This document shows positions 35,029 through 44,846 of a DNA stretch of 64,000 nt, in pieces (position 1 is the stretch's first letter; each line of letters opens with the position of its first letter). Source of the stretch: Populus alba (Eukaryota > Streptophyta > Magnoliopsida > Malpighiales > Salicaceae). Below the pieces are notes generated by a model. The model was given only the letters and a program-made list of their open reading frames with translations. It was not told the origin of the DNA and ran no database searches. The stretch spans positions 7,564,001-7,628,000 of the forward strand of contig NC_133302.1 in NCBI RefSeq assembly GCF_005239225.2, written 5' to 3'. A program made the translations under genes and the position numbers.

Positions 35029-35034
35029 AATAAA
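35029..35034 (+). terminator. Poly(A) signal of BED-NLR-2
   Basis: AATAAA within tatctataaataaaattt, conserved with NLR-1 (5553-5558) and the dead locus (20718-20723). Confidence 0.6.
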
Positions 35035-35371
35035 ATTTGAGGGATGGCAGTAACCTCTAAGTTCTTGTTCTGCTCCTGGTTCTTTGTTCTTTGAATGGTT
35101 GTGAGTGAAAGTGAGGTTTGAAAATGGAATATTTCGGTGAGTGTCTATTCAGAATTGATAAGTGAAGTTATGATCGAACATTTCAGCCAATTTTGAAAAA
35201 CAAGCTGGTGCAGACCTGTGCAGGGCAAGCAATTTGCCCATCTTGGGCTCAATATATTGTTGTCTTGACTGCAACTTCTACGTTGATGAGCGATGTATTA
35301 AAAAACATCCTCAAGAAAATAAAATTTTATATTATTTTTTTTTTTAGTTATTTTTTTTTTATATATTTTTA

Positions 35372-35514
35372 TAAGGCCATGTTTGGCAATAGTTATTTTT
35401 TTTTCTTTAGAAAAACTGTCAAGTAAAGCTTAAGGGTGTGTTTGTCAAACACCTTCCTAGACTAAAAAAGGTGATTTTTTTTATCAAAAAGGTGGCAAAC
35501 CAAACAGGGCCTTA
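35372..35514. mobile_element. MITE-like element with TAAGGCC(A/C)TGTTTGG ends
   Basis: The left end TAAGGCCATGTTTGGCAA and the right end (reverse-complemented TAAGGCCCTGTTTGGTTTGC) form imperfect inverted repeats about 143 bp apart. There is no coding capacity and the target duplication is unclear, so the superfamily cannot be named. Confidence 0.5.
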
Positions 35515-36263
35515 AAATGTCTGGCCCGGTTTTGACCCGACTAGGTTGACTCGAAAACAAACCAAAAAAAAAAAAAAAACAAAATCAAAACATATTAAAC
35601 ATGAAAAAAAACATAAAAACTCAAGATTTCTTGGATAAAACGGATCAAACACAAATCAAATGAAGAACACAAAAAACATTTAAGCTTAAACCTGGCACGT
35701 GCATCCCAAACCAGACTAGATTTCAAGCAAACAAAGGCATGGTTTTATTTGCAAGCTTGTATAGATCAAGAATCAAGCAAAAACAATTATCGATTATCAC
35801 TCAAACACCATGATTTGGTCAAAGTATATTTTGAATAGTTGAAAGAAACCTAAATCTAAATGCATGAATCTGTGTTATTGATGCTTTTTAGACCTAGATT
35901 ATTTGCTAATCAAGTTGTTTGAAGGATTCTATGCAAATAAATTGACAAAAAATGGTTCAAATAACAGAGTTAAGGTAATCTTCTTTTCAAGAATATGAAG
36001 ACTACTGCTTTCAAAACCCAAAAACTGCATAGAAAAAGCCAGTTATTATCTAACACAGAATAGTCATTTTAAGCCTCTAAAGCGTGCTCTTTTTAATTAT
36101 AACAAACCACATTGTCATGCCAAGCATAGTTGAAATAAAAGATACTAACAAAAACAATAAATTGTAAAAAATCATGTAAGAGATTCTAAACTTTAAAACT
36201 ACCAACTTAAAACAGCCTATATATTTATGCATTTTTGGATTCAAAAATGTTATTTTAAACCTT
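35515..36263. other. Spacer without recognisable features
   Basis: AT-rich, no coding frame of note. It begins with a phrase (tgacccgactaggttgactc) found in many plant repeats and leads into the dispersed repeat copy B, so it may be the 5' part of the same repeat, which copy A lacks. Confidence 0.3.
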
Positions 36264-37635
36264 CAATAAGAACCAAACAAAACTTAGAAACTTAGAAACC
36301 CAAAACATGCATAAGCCAACACAAAAAACATCATAACCTTGTTACTATATTTGGCATATTTCAAATCAAAATAAAGAGTAAACTTAACATATTAAGACAA
36401 TAATCATCATATCAAAACATTAAAAAACATTGCATTTAAACAATAAAAAACAATTCAACAGGCTTATGGACTCCACTTTCCAAACTTGCAAGAATATACC
36501 TTTCAAGCTTGAAATCTTTAAAAGGAATATATTTCTGCTAGTGCCTTCCTTCTTCTTATCTCTAAACCCAGCAAGAACAAATTGGATCTTTTTGAGCTTG
36601 TGAGCTTGATTTTTGATCCTTTAAACCTTAACCAAATCTCTTCCCTTTTCTTTTCTCCTTCTTTTTCCTCCACTTTACTTCTCTGATTACCTGTCCCTTT
36701 ACAGGGTGATTAAGAACTTCTAGATGAGTTTGTTAGGGTTCTAACAAACCAAAACTAAGCTGGTTTTATCATAAGATAAATGATTTTGGATTTAGATGGT
36801 TTTGTAACAAACTTGGAGGCTAAGGTAAAGTGTTTTACCCTTTTGATCTTGAGAGAAGTGTTCTTAGCCTTTGATTAGAACCTTTCTGGGAGTTTTTAAG
36901 TGTGAACACACGAAAAAATTGTGTGGTTTTGTGTGAATGGGTATCTTATTTAGCATTGACTAGATTGGCCATTTTCATGGCTTCGCTAGAAAAACTCGAA
37001 AGTCAACGTTGCCTGAGATCACCTAAAGTTGGTAGAGGGAGTGCATTCTTTTTTATTGGATCCATTCTTGCTTAATTTAAAGGTATGTAGCTCCATATTC
37101 ATTCGTTTGAAAGTGTTAACCCAATCAACATAAAATCTAAAAATACAGTGATGTGTGATCGGGGACAAGATGTTGTTGAGATCACTGGAGAAAATAGGAT
37201 ATAAACGTTTGATTTCATGGAAATAAGATTGTAGAGGAGGTGTTTCTTAGTTAAATGGTGGTGGTTATAACATCAGAGTGGTCAGAAATGCCATAAACAT
37301 TTGCCTTAAAGTGCTTACTCAATGAGCAAAAATTATCGAAGAAGAAGATACACAGTGACCGAACGATGAGTCGTCTAAGCTAAACCCTACAAATTAGGGT
37401 TTTTAATTTAAGATTTAGCAAACTTTAATTTAATCTATAATCTTCCAATTTCTTTTAAGTTCATTCATAATTGCTTCTTGAACTTTTAATTTCACGCAAT
37501 TTCATTATTGGCAAACTCAATTACCAACCCTAAAATTGAGCGCCTTTTACAATTTGATTCTTGGTTTCTGATTTGTTCAATTGAACTTTTAATTGACCAT
37601 CAAACTTTTAATTTTCTTTAATTTGACCCCTGATT
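36264..37635. repeat. Dispersed ~1.35-kb repeat, copy B
   Basis: Collinear with 22960-24290 (copy A) with many substitutions and small indels. Similarity stops near tttaatttgacccctgattt. No coding frame or element termini were identified. Confidence 0.6.
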
Positions 37636-39089
37636 TCACACAATTCATTATTTCTAAGAAACTACTCATTCATAGATGTTGTAGTCTCACTTTCAGATAA
37701 AACGGTCAACTGATTCAACTTGGTCAGGCCAATTGGTTGAATGGTTATTGCAGAATTCTATAATGTAATATTCTCATCATTATTTGGTATCTCTTTCTAA
37801 TTTCTTGCAAGGATTTAATATCAACCATTTAGTTGTCATTTCATACAACCCAGAATTAATTCACTAGCTCATTATTTAGCTCAACAAAATTATTTCTTCA
37901 AAAATTATTATTCTCATCAATCTAAAAAATTCATTATTATTTTGATAAATTTACTTAATTCATTTGAAATAATCTTACACACACAGGCAACCCTTTTTTT
38001 TTTTCAAACATTAAATTACCATTTATCAACACCTGGGGAGCATTTCAAATAACCATCCCTTTGACCATACTTTAATTATACTAACCTTCCCAACACACAA
38101 ATCAACATTCAATTGCAATACAAACAAAACTGAATTTTTTTCCCATTTATTCCACCTATTTATGAAATTGCCATTAATAATAAGTCTACATGGTATTTTT
38201 TGTTCGTCTACTGCTACCAATCTTATATGGTTTTTAAAAATTCTGATCGCTATCAAATTATAACCCAAGGTAGATAAATGTGGCATGAGACTACATGTGA
38301 AATTTAAGCTTGATCCAATAGTCGGATTAAAAGGTCAGCCTGATAGCGTAAAACTCGACTATTTGTGATTTTTCATTAGAAATCTGATTTTTCTTATTCT
38401 ATCCTTGCATAAATTATACCAATTATTTCACCAAATCCTTTGGACCATTTTCTTATCCCAAGTATATTTAATTTTCCTTTTTACTAATTATCTTATTTAC
38501 AAACATGTTTCCGGTTCGCGATAACTTTACCGATTTTTATTTAGGTTTACATCAATATTTTTACATGCAATTCTTTCTTAAAATTCATTCTTCATGTTCA
38601 TTATAATTCCTCAGAATTATTTCTCATTCTCAAAAATAAAATTACTTTAAATTTTCCTAATTCTTCTATCCATCAAAACTCGTTGTCAGTTTCACTACCG
38701 TCATGAATTTGTTTTAAAATAAAAGTTATAATCCTTGAAATACCTTTAAATTTATTTGAGGGGAATCATTCCCTCCATTATTTTATTTTCCTCATTTATC
38801 TATCTCTTTTAGTTCCGAGTTTCCATTATTAATCAAGGTCTTATTATCGATCTTCGATCATACTTTTACGTGGAGGTTTACAGAGATGCTTCCTAGAGAT
38901 ACTTCAATCGCAGAGCTAATGATTTGAGATAAGCCTCGGAGATATAACTGGCAAGGAGTATTTTGGAGATGCCCTTGTAAGTGATTCTGATTTTCTGGAC
39001 TAGCAGAAGTTGAAGATTTTAACAAGGGGAAAGTGACTAAAGAAGAAACAACCATAAAAAGATAGCATTAAGGTAAACTACTATATCTA
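37636..39089. other. AT-rich spacer without recognisable genes
   Basis: No convincing frame on either strand and no repeat shared with the rest of the window was noticed. It may be old transposon debris. Confidence 0.3.
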
Positions 39090-39290
39090 TTTTTTTTTTT
39101 TTGATCAAATGTAAGAATTGTATAGATCAAAAAGAAGCTGGAGACCAGCAATACAAGGAAAAGGGAACGAAGTCCCTTTTCTAAAACAAAAGCAAGACAA
39201 GCTTGCTGGTTAGAAGGCAAAAGGGAACAAACTCTCTTGTACAAACCATAATCAAGACAAGCTTACTAAATAGAAGCAAACTAAAAAAAA
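39090..39290 (-). mobile_element. Probable non-LTR retrotransposon (LINE or SINE) 3' end
   Basis: Read on the minus strand, the segment ends CTTTTTGATCTATACAATTC, then TTACATTTGATC and a poly(A) run. This is the style of plant LINE/SINE 3' tails. It includes a partly repeated phrase (caagcttgtcttg). No reverse transcriptase sequence lies upstream, so it would be a 5'-truncated insertion. It lies about 170 bp beyond the AAA-ATPase stop codon. Confidence 0.4.
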
Positions 39291-39455
39291 AATGTGATTA
39301 TTCAAGCTTGAAGTGGTTTAATCATGCTAGACGACTGTTGATATGGATATCACCATTGTTGGGATAATCTTTACAGTCATTGAAATTATAGAAATGTGAT
39401 TATTCTGTCTCAAGAGACCAAGCTTCTTCAATCCCAAATACTGCAGAGCTGACCA

Positions 39456-41063
39456 TCAGTGGCTGAAGCCCTCCTGCTTAATTTCTTTGTTATTCAGTTC
39501 TCCATTTCCATTATCACAGAAACCATTGTCTTTTACTTGCTTCTTTGCATTCTCTGCAGCTGACGAATCATTCTCTTTTGCTTCTTCTTCAGCTTTTGCT
39601 TTCTCTTTCTCTTTCTCTTTCTCTTTCTCTTTTGCTTCTTCTTCTGCTTTCAATCTAGCACTCTCCTTCTCCTTTTCTTTTGCTTCTTCTTCTGCTTTCA
39701 ATATAGCGTCCTCTTTCGCCTTCTCGAGTGCTCCTATGAGGCCCTCCAAGCAAACCTTGGCGTCTCCAGAAATAGTCTTCGGCATCAAATGCTCTGCTAC
39801 TTCAGCAGGAGTCATTTTGGTTTCCCCCAACAACTCCTGGATTCTGGCAAACAAATGGTGTGAATCAAGTCGAAGGTAGTTCTTCGCCAAAACCTGGAAT
39901 GCTTCGAAGCTACAATAGGACAATTCTATGTGCTTGTCCATCCTTCCTTTCCTGATGAGAGCTGGATCAAGTTTCTCCACAAAATTAGTCGTGAAAACAA
40001 TCAGTCTTTCTCCTCTGCAAGCTGACCAGAGTCCATCAACAAAATTCAAAATCCCAGAAAGAGTGACCTGACTCTGTTTGCTATCTTCTTCCTTGGGCAG
40101 CTTCGGCTTTGGATCCTTCTCATCTCTCTCCCCCTCTTCCTCCTTCTTCTTCTTCCTTTGACCGGTTAGGTTAAGAGAACAGTCAATATCCTCAATCACA
40201 ATAATGGACCTGGTTGTTGTCTCGATCAGTAGCTTTCTCAACTCAGTGTTGTCCTTCACAGCAGTCAGTTCAAGATCATATATATCGTAGTTCAAAAGAT
40301 TGGCCATGGCTGCAATCATAGTTGATTTACCAGTCCCTGGTGGACCGAAAAGCAGATACCCTCGCTTCCAAGCCCTTCCAATTCTTGCATAGAAGTCTTC
40401 AGCCTTGCTGAATATGACAAGATCATCAACGATTTCCTGCTTCCTCTCTGCCTCCATTGCAAGCGTCTCGAAACTAGCCGGATGCTGAAACACCACATGC
40501 CTCCAGTACGATCCACTGTTAGTGTAAAGCTTCCTCTGACGATTCCTCACCTTGATTTCATTACCCTCTTTCAAGACATGATTCACGTAATCCCCGAGGA
40601 TGAGTTGCCGGTGTCTCTTATGGAAAGTGAGCTTGTAGTACTTCTTCTCATCCGTTACAGGATAGAAAGAAACAGATTGCGTCTTGGAAATATGTTTCCC
40701 TGAAGCCCACCTAAGTTTGACTCCATTGAATTCATCCTCAACTTCTTCATAATCATCCATGCTAAGAACAACCGACTGGCTGTTCTTGACAACATCAGCC
40801 TTGAGCCGCTTTGCTTGCGTAGATGAACGAGAACCAAGATAATTCTCAATGGCAGAGTAAGCTTCACTACGCATGAAGCGATTGCCGGTGAATTCATTGA
40901 AGCTAATTTGAATGTAAGGGTAAACGAAAGTGAAGGCCCTTTTGGAGTATTTATCAAAATATTCTTGTACACTATAGGGACAATATTGCTTGAACATGGC
41001 CCAAGCAAACATAACACTTGCAATCACAGAACCTACTTGAGTAAACATATCTGCTGGGTTCAT
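39456..41063 (-). CDS. BCS1/OM66-type AAA-ATPase (AAA-ATPase ASD, mitochondrial-like)
   Basis: A single-exon plant AAA-ATPase of 535 residues. This family sits in mitochondrial outer or ER membranes and is often induced by stress and salicylic acid. The start MNPADMFTQVGS was chosen over an upstream in-frame ATG at 41126 because it begins directly with the family's N-terminal membrane segment (about residues 6-24), and the upstream extension is a run of Lys/Arg close to the TATA box. An AAA-associated region follows (30-125). The AAA core has Walker A GPPGTGKST (240-248), Walker B IIVIEDID (287-294), GILNFVDGLWS (337-347) and RKGRMD (371-376, arginine finger). The C-terminus (448-500) is a Lys/Glu/Ala-rich coiled-coil-like tail encoded by a microsatellite. 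All key residues are present, so it is probably functional. Confidence 0.95.
   Translation of the reverse strand: MNPADMFTQVGSVIASVMFAWAMFKQYCPYSVQEYFDKYSKRAFTFVYPYIQISFNEFTGNRFMRSEAYSAIENYLGSRSSTQAKRLKADVVKNSQSVVLSMDDYEEVEDEFNGVKLRWASGKHISKTQSVSFYPVTDEKKYYKLTFHKRHRQLILGDYVNHVLKEGNEIKVRNRQRKLYTNSGSYWRHVVFQHPASFETLAMEAERKQEIVDDLVIFSKAEDFYARIGRAWKRGYLLFGPPGTGKSTMIAAMANLLNYDIYDLELTAVKDNTELRKLLIETTTRSIIVIEDIDCSLNLTGQRKKKKEEEGERDEKDPKPKLPKEEDSKQSQVTLSGILNFVDGLWSACRGERLIVFTTNFVEKLDPALIRKGRMDKHIELSYCSFEAFQVLAKNYLRLDSHHLFARIQELLGETKMTPAEVAEHLMPKTISGDAKVCLEGLIGALEKAKEDAILKAEEEAKEKEKESARLKAEEEAKEKEKEKEKEKAKAEEEAKENDSSAAENAKKQVKDNGFCDNGNGELNNKEIKQEGFSH
39601..39633 (-). repeat. Coding hexanucleotide microsatellite in the AAA-ATPase tail
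   Basis: Five units of ttctct on the plus strand encode the alternating Lys-Glu run (KEKEKEKEKE) of the C-terminal tail. The unit length keeps the frame, so allele length is likely to vary between individuals without breaking the protein. Confidence 0.85.
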
Positions 41064-41128
41064 TTCTTTTGTCTGTTCGATTCTCCTCCTCCTCCTCTTT
41101 CCTCTCCACTTGTGTGTTTTGTGCAAGA

Positions 41129-41168
41129 ATTTTATAGCCCGGCAAGCGGAGATAGCTAATCTTATTGG
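41129..41168 (-). promoter_or_regulatory. TATA and CCAAT boxes of the AAA-ATPase gene
   Basis: On the minus strand, CTATAAAAT lies at 41137-41129, about 66 bp upstream of the chosen ATG. CCAAT lies at 41168-41164, about 30 bp further upstream. Spacing and orientation fit a standard core promoter with transcription starting near 41105. Confidence 0.6.
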
Positions 41169-41215
41169 CTAAGTCAGCAGTGTCACAGGTGACGCATGCA
41201 TGCTCAAATTTAGAG

Positions 41216-41471
41216 ACACAGCGCAGCAATTTAAGAGGAATATACATAGAAATTAATGAGCCCTATGCAATAAGTAAGGAACAACCTTAGTAGTCCAGCT
41301 TAAACAAACAGCATGCTACACAGCGCAGCAATTTAAGAAACAAAATTAAATCAAACCATCACCACAACCATGTACCCAACAAAGCCTTATTAACTGCTTT
41401 CACACAACTAACCAACCATCACCACCACCACGTACCCAACAAAGCCTTATTAACAGCTTTCACACAACCAA
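41216..41471. repeat. Short direct and tandem duplications upstream of the AAA-ATPase gene
   Basis: acacagcgcagcaatttaag occurs near 41216 and near 41317. A ~60-bp unit (containing gtacccaacaaagccttatt) is present twice in tandem at about 41353-41411 and 41412-41471. 41472-41998 shows nothing else recognisable. Confidence 0.75.
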
Positions 41472-41998
41472 CCCTCCAACGTCAATTTGGAAACATCCCC
41501 GATCCCATTTAACCAAATGAGGATTAACCTCCTCATCTATTCTTGAAAAAAAAAATTGAATCTCTAAAATTTACTTTCTATATCTCCAAGAGAGGTTAAA
41601 ACTCCAACTAATCCAGGGAGGGACAAACAAATGGGATTAAGCAAGTTACCTGATTCACAGAGCACATAACATGTCAAAGGGGAAGGAAATAAGTTTAGTT
41701 CTTGATGCATGGGGAAACAAAAGACAAATTATCAACGTGTGTTGCAGCGGTTCAATATTAAATGTATGACAAAAAATCAAATAGATAAGAATAAAAAAGG
41801 AAGAAGTTAATGACACAAAACATGAGTACATAAACTAGAAGGAAAGAATCTCCAATCAAATAAAAAACAAGAGAAAACACAATCGAAAACTCACTCACTT
41901 GGTAACAATGGCAACAACATAAGCCAAAGTTAATGCGAGAATGCAGTTGAAGTTATTTATATAAAAAAATGCAAATGGAATTATCAAAGAAACAGCAA

Positions 41999-42113
41999 GG
42001 CCATAGAAAGACGAAACTAAACCTGTAGCCCGCAAGCTATGAGTCTCAAGGACCAACATAAGCAATGAAAAGAATTCATCTTCATGGTCCAACACCTTAT
42101 GCAGAAATGGTCT
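41999..42113 (-). pseudogene. PEX12-like exon relic, part downstream of the Copia insertion
   Basis: Read on the minus strand, VLALRRP (codons at 46926-46907) continues across the retrotransposon into FLHKVLDHEDEFFSLLMLVL and ETHSLRAT. Plant peroxin-12, a RING-finger component of the peroxisomal import machinery, has this conserved N-terminal stretch. After SFYGL the similarity decays with deletions, and no RING region or other exon is present. This is an isolated exon fragment already degraded, later split by Copia-1, and not a working gene. The identification rests on recalled family sequence. Confidence 0.65.
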
Positions 42114-42258
42114 AGTTGAGAATAATTAAGAGGCTTAACCTAATAGGTTAGCCAACCCTTTCTATATATATGAGTAGGGCAATATACAATAGTAAAGGTG
42201 GAGATTACCATATAAGAATATGACTACAATATTTCCTATATAATTACATTCTATAATA
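42114..42258 (-). repeat. Copia-1 3' LTR
   Basis: 145 bp; ends as described for the element. It differs from 46762-46906 at three visible positions (gtagggc/gtagagc, ccatat/ccacat, cattcta/catttta). Confidence 0.88.
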
Positions 42259-42265
42259 CGCCCCC

Positions 42266-44179
42266 TCAAGCTGAGGGTGGAGGATCAACCCGAAGTTTGA
42301 ATCTAAAAGCAGTAAATGAAGCAGCAGGAAGTGGCTTAGTGAAGACATCGGCAAGTTGATCCTGAGAGGAAATAAAACGAATCTGAATCTCCTTCTTCGC
42401 AACTCTATCTCGGAGAAAATGATAATCAATCTCAATATGTTTTGTGCGAGCATGAAATATAGGGTTTGCGGACAAATACGTGGCACCAAGGTTGTCACAC
42501 CAGATAATAGGGGCAGAAGGAGTCGGAATCTGAAGATCCGTTAACAAGTACTGAAGCCAGATAACTTCAGCCGTGCCATCGGCTAAGGCTTTGTACTCAG
42601 CTTCTGTCGAAGAACGAGCAACAGTGCGTTGCTTACTCGATTTCCATGAAATTGGCGTCTGACCAAAGAACACAAGATAACCACCTGTAGACTTTTTATC
42701 CTCAATACTACCTGCCCAATCTGCATCTGTAAAACCGTGTAAAGCAAAGGAAGAGCTGCGAGTAATATGTAAACCATGTGATGTCGTACCACGGAGATAA
42801 CGTAAGATGCGTTTCACGGCAGCCCAATGGGATTCTGTAGGAGCATGCATAAATTGACAGACCCGGTTAACAGCAAAGCAAATATCCGGGCGTGTGAAAG
42901 TGAGATATTGGAGAGCACCAACAAGTTGCCGAAAACGAGTAGCATCAGAAAACAATGGATCCGGCATAATGGTGGCTTTGGATGCCGAAATAGGAGTATC
43001 AACTGGTTTACAGGATAACATACCAGCTCGTGTGAGGATATCAAGTGTATATTTATGTTGACAAAGCATAAGTCCCAGACCAGTACACTGCACTTCAATA
43101 CCCAAGAAATAATGAACATCACCCAAATCCTGAAGTTTAAATTCTGAGCTCAGTAGCTGAATGAGTCGTTGTAGCAGAGTTCCATTATTACCCGTAAGCA
43201 GAATATCATCAACATAAACCAAAAGATAACAAATATCACTACCAACCGAGAAGATAAACAATGAGGTATCCACTTTAGAAGCACGGAAACCAATGGATAA
43301 TAGAAAATCATTCAGACGAGTGTACCAAGCCCGCGGAGCCTGTTTTAACCCATATAGAGATTTATGCAATCGACATACATGACCTGGGAGTGCAGAATCA
43401 ACAAAACCTGGAGGTTGTTTCATGTAAACCTCTTCATCAAGGACTCCATTTAGAAATGCATTATGAATGTCAAGCTGATGAATTTTCCAACCACTCGAAA
43501 CTGCAATGGAGAACACTAAGCGGACTGTTGCCTGTTTGATAACAGGACTAAAAGTTTCTGAGTAATCAATACCTTCTTGCTGAGTGAAGCCCCTAGCAAC
43601 CAGGCGCGCCTTATACCTCTCAATGCTACCATCAGATTTGCGTTTAATTTTGTAGACCCAACGGCTACCAACAACATTCATGGACGGATGAAATGGCACT
43701 AAAGTCCATGTTTTGTTTGCGCGTAAGGCCTGAATTTCCTCTCGCATAGCATTATGCCACGCCTCATATCTGTTAGCATCAGGAAAAATAAGTGGCTCAT
43801 GTGAGGGAGGAGAAGTTACCCGACTGAAGGAAGCAGCAGAGGTGGCTGCCGTGTTGGTGATCAGCGTTGTCTTGGGCTGTCTCGGACGAAGAACCATGGG
43901 GTGTTTAGGAGCAGCGGGACATGGAGTAGCAACACCTGTACCTGGAATGTGCTGAAGAGGATAAGAGGAGAGATCAACACAAAGTTGCAGACCAGAAGGT
44001 GAAGCCGGGGAGGTGCGGGGTTGTGCCGCAACTGAATCCTGCAAGTCAGAACCTGTTCCTGCACAATAATCATTGGAAAGACAAGCATGTGGTGATAGTA
44101 TGGCTGTGTGGGGTGGTGAGGCAGGGTCGGCTAAATCAACGGGCAGGGGAGCAAGCTGGGGGGTTGCGGCAAGGGGCAA
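42266..44179 (-). CDS. Copia-1 pol, reverse transcriptase and RNase H part
   Basis: An open frame of 637 residues. It has the Copia reverse transcriptase with QLDIHNAFLNG, the SLYGLKQAPRAWY block and the catalytic YVDDILLTG, followed by RNase H (FTDADWAG, SSTEAEYKAL, WCDN, HARTKHIEID) and the C-terminal DQLADVFTKPLP. The listed start is only the first ATG after a frameshift; the true polyprotein starts near 46703. The enzymes would copy element RNA into DNA. Confidence 0.85.
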   Translation of the reverse strand: MPLAATPQLAPLPVDLADPASPPHTAILSPHACLSNDYCAGTGSDLQDSVAAQPRTSPASPSGLQLCVDLSSYPLQHIPGTGVATPCPAAPKHPMVLRPRQPKTTLITNTAATSAASFSRVTSPPSHEPLIFPDANRYEAWHNAMREEIQALRANKTWTLVPFHPSMNVVGSRWVYKIKRKSDGSIERYKARLVARGFTQQEGIDYSETFSPVIKQATVRLVFSIAVSSGWKIHQLDIHNAFLNGVLDEEVYMKQPPGFVDSALPGHVCRLHKSLYGLKQAPRAWYTRLNDFLLSIGFRASKVDTSLFIFSVGSDICYLLVYVDDILLTGNNGTLLQRLIQLLSSEFKLQDLGDVHYFLGIEVQCTGLGLMLCQHKYTLDILTRAGMLSCKPVDTPISASKATIMPDPLFSDATRFRQLVGALQYLTFTRPDICFAVNRVCQFMHAPTESHWAAVKRILRYLRGTTSHGLHITRSSSFALHGFTDADWAGSIEDKKSTGGYLVFFGQTPISWKSSKQRTVARSSTEAEYKALADGTAEVIWLQYLLTDLQIPTPSAPIIWCDNLGATYLSANPIFHARTKHIEIDYHFLRDRVAKKEIQIRFISSQDQLADVFTKPLPAASFTAFRFKLRVDPPPSA

Positions 44180-44846
44180 AGGTGAGTTGGGAAGGAAGAG
44201 GCTGAAAACAGGAAGGGGGTTGCAGTGATGGAAGATAGGTAGGTGGAGTGGGGGGAACCGGGGGTGTTGTTACCTGTTCAGACTTTTGAAAAGGAAAGAC
44301 ACATTCATGAAAACGAACATGACGGGAGACATAGACACGACCAGACTCTAAATCAAGACACCGATAACCAAGATGAGACGAGCTATAGCCTAAAAACACA
44401 CAAGGAGAAGACCAAAAATCTAATTTATGAGCATGATATGGACGTAAAAATGGAAAACAAAGACACCCAAAAGTGCGTAGAAAATTATAATCAGGAGTGC
44501 GATGAAACAGACACGCAAAAGGAGATTTATTTTAAAGAACAGGAGTAGGCATGCGATTAATAAGATAGACCGATGATTCCATAGCATAGTTCCAAAAACG
44601 CAATGGGGCATTACACTGTCCTAAGAGGGTTAGGCCCGTTTCGACAATATGTCTATGACGACGTTCAACTGTGCCATTTTGTTCATGAGTATGAGGACAA
44701 ATTAATCGATGATGAATACCAATTGTTTGAAAAAATGTATTTAATTTTACGATATTCACCACCCCAATCAGTTTGAACAGATTTAATTTTAAGAGAGAAA
44801 ACTGACGCTCACAAGTGTCTGAAAACGTTGAAACGTGGAAAATACA
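44180..44846 (-). pseudogene. Copia-1 integrase region, broken by indels
   Basis: Short frames carry integrase pieces in order: an HTHEQNGTVERRHRHIVETG segment (44762-44532) and a FLGYSSSHLGYRC segment (44399-44136). Between them and the flanking frames are several one- or two-base indels, including an extra A near 44887, an extra A near 44733 and a small change near 44785. The integrase could not be made as one protein. Confidence 0.8.

Noticed and set aside
39487..39879. Ser/Phe-rich plus-strand frame opposite the AAA-ATPase tail
   Set aside because: It is the antisense shadow of the Lys/Glu-coding microsatellite.
41895..42010. Hydrophobic 66-residue frame as an independent small membrane protein
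   Set aside because: Its first half is the PEX12-like relic read in the parental frame and the rest is degraded; there is no start context or promoter of its own.
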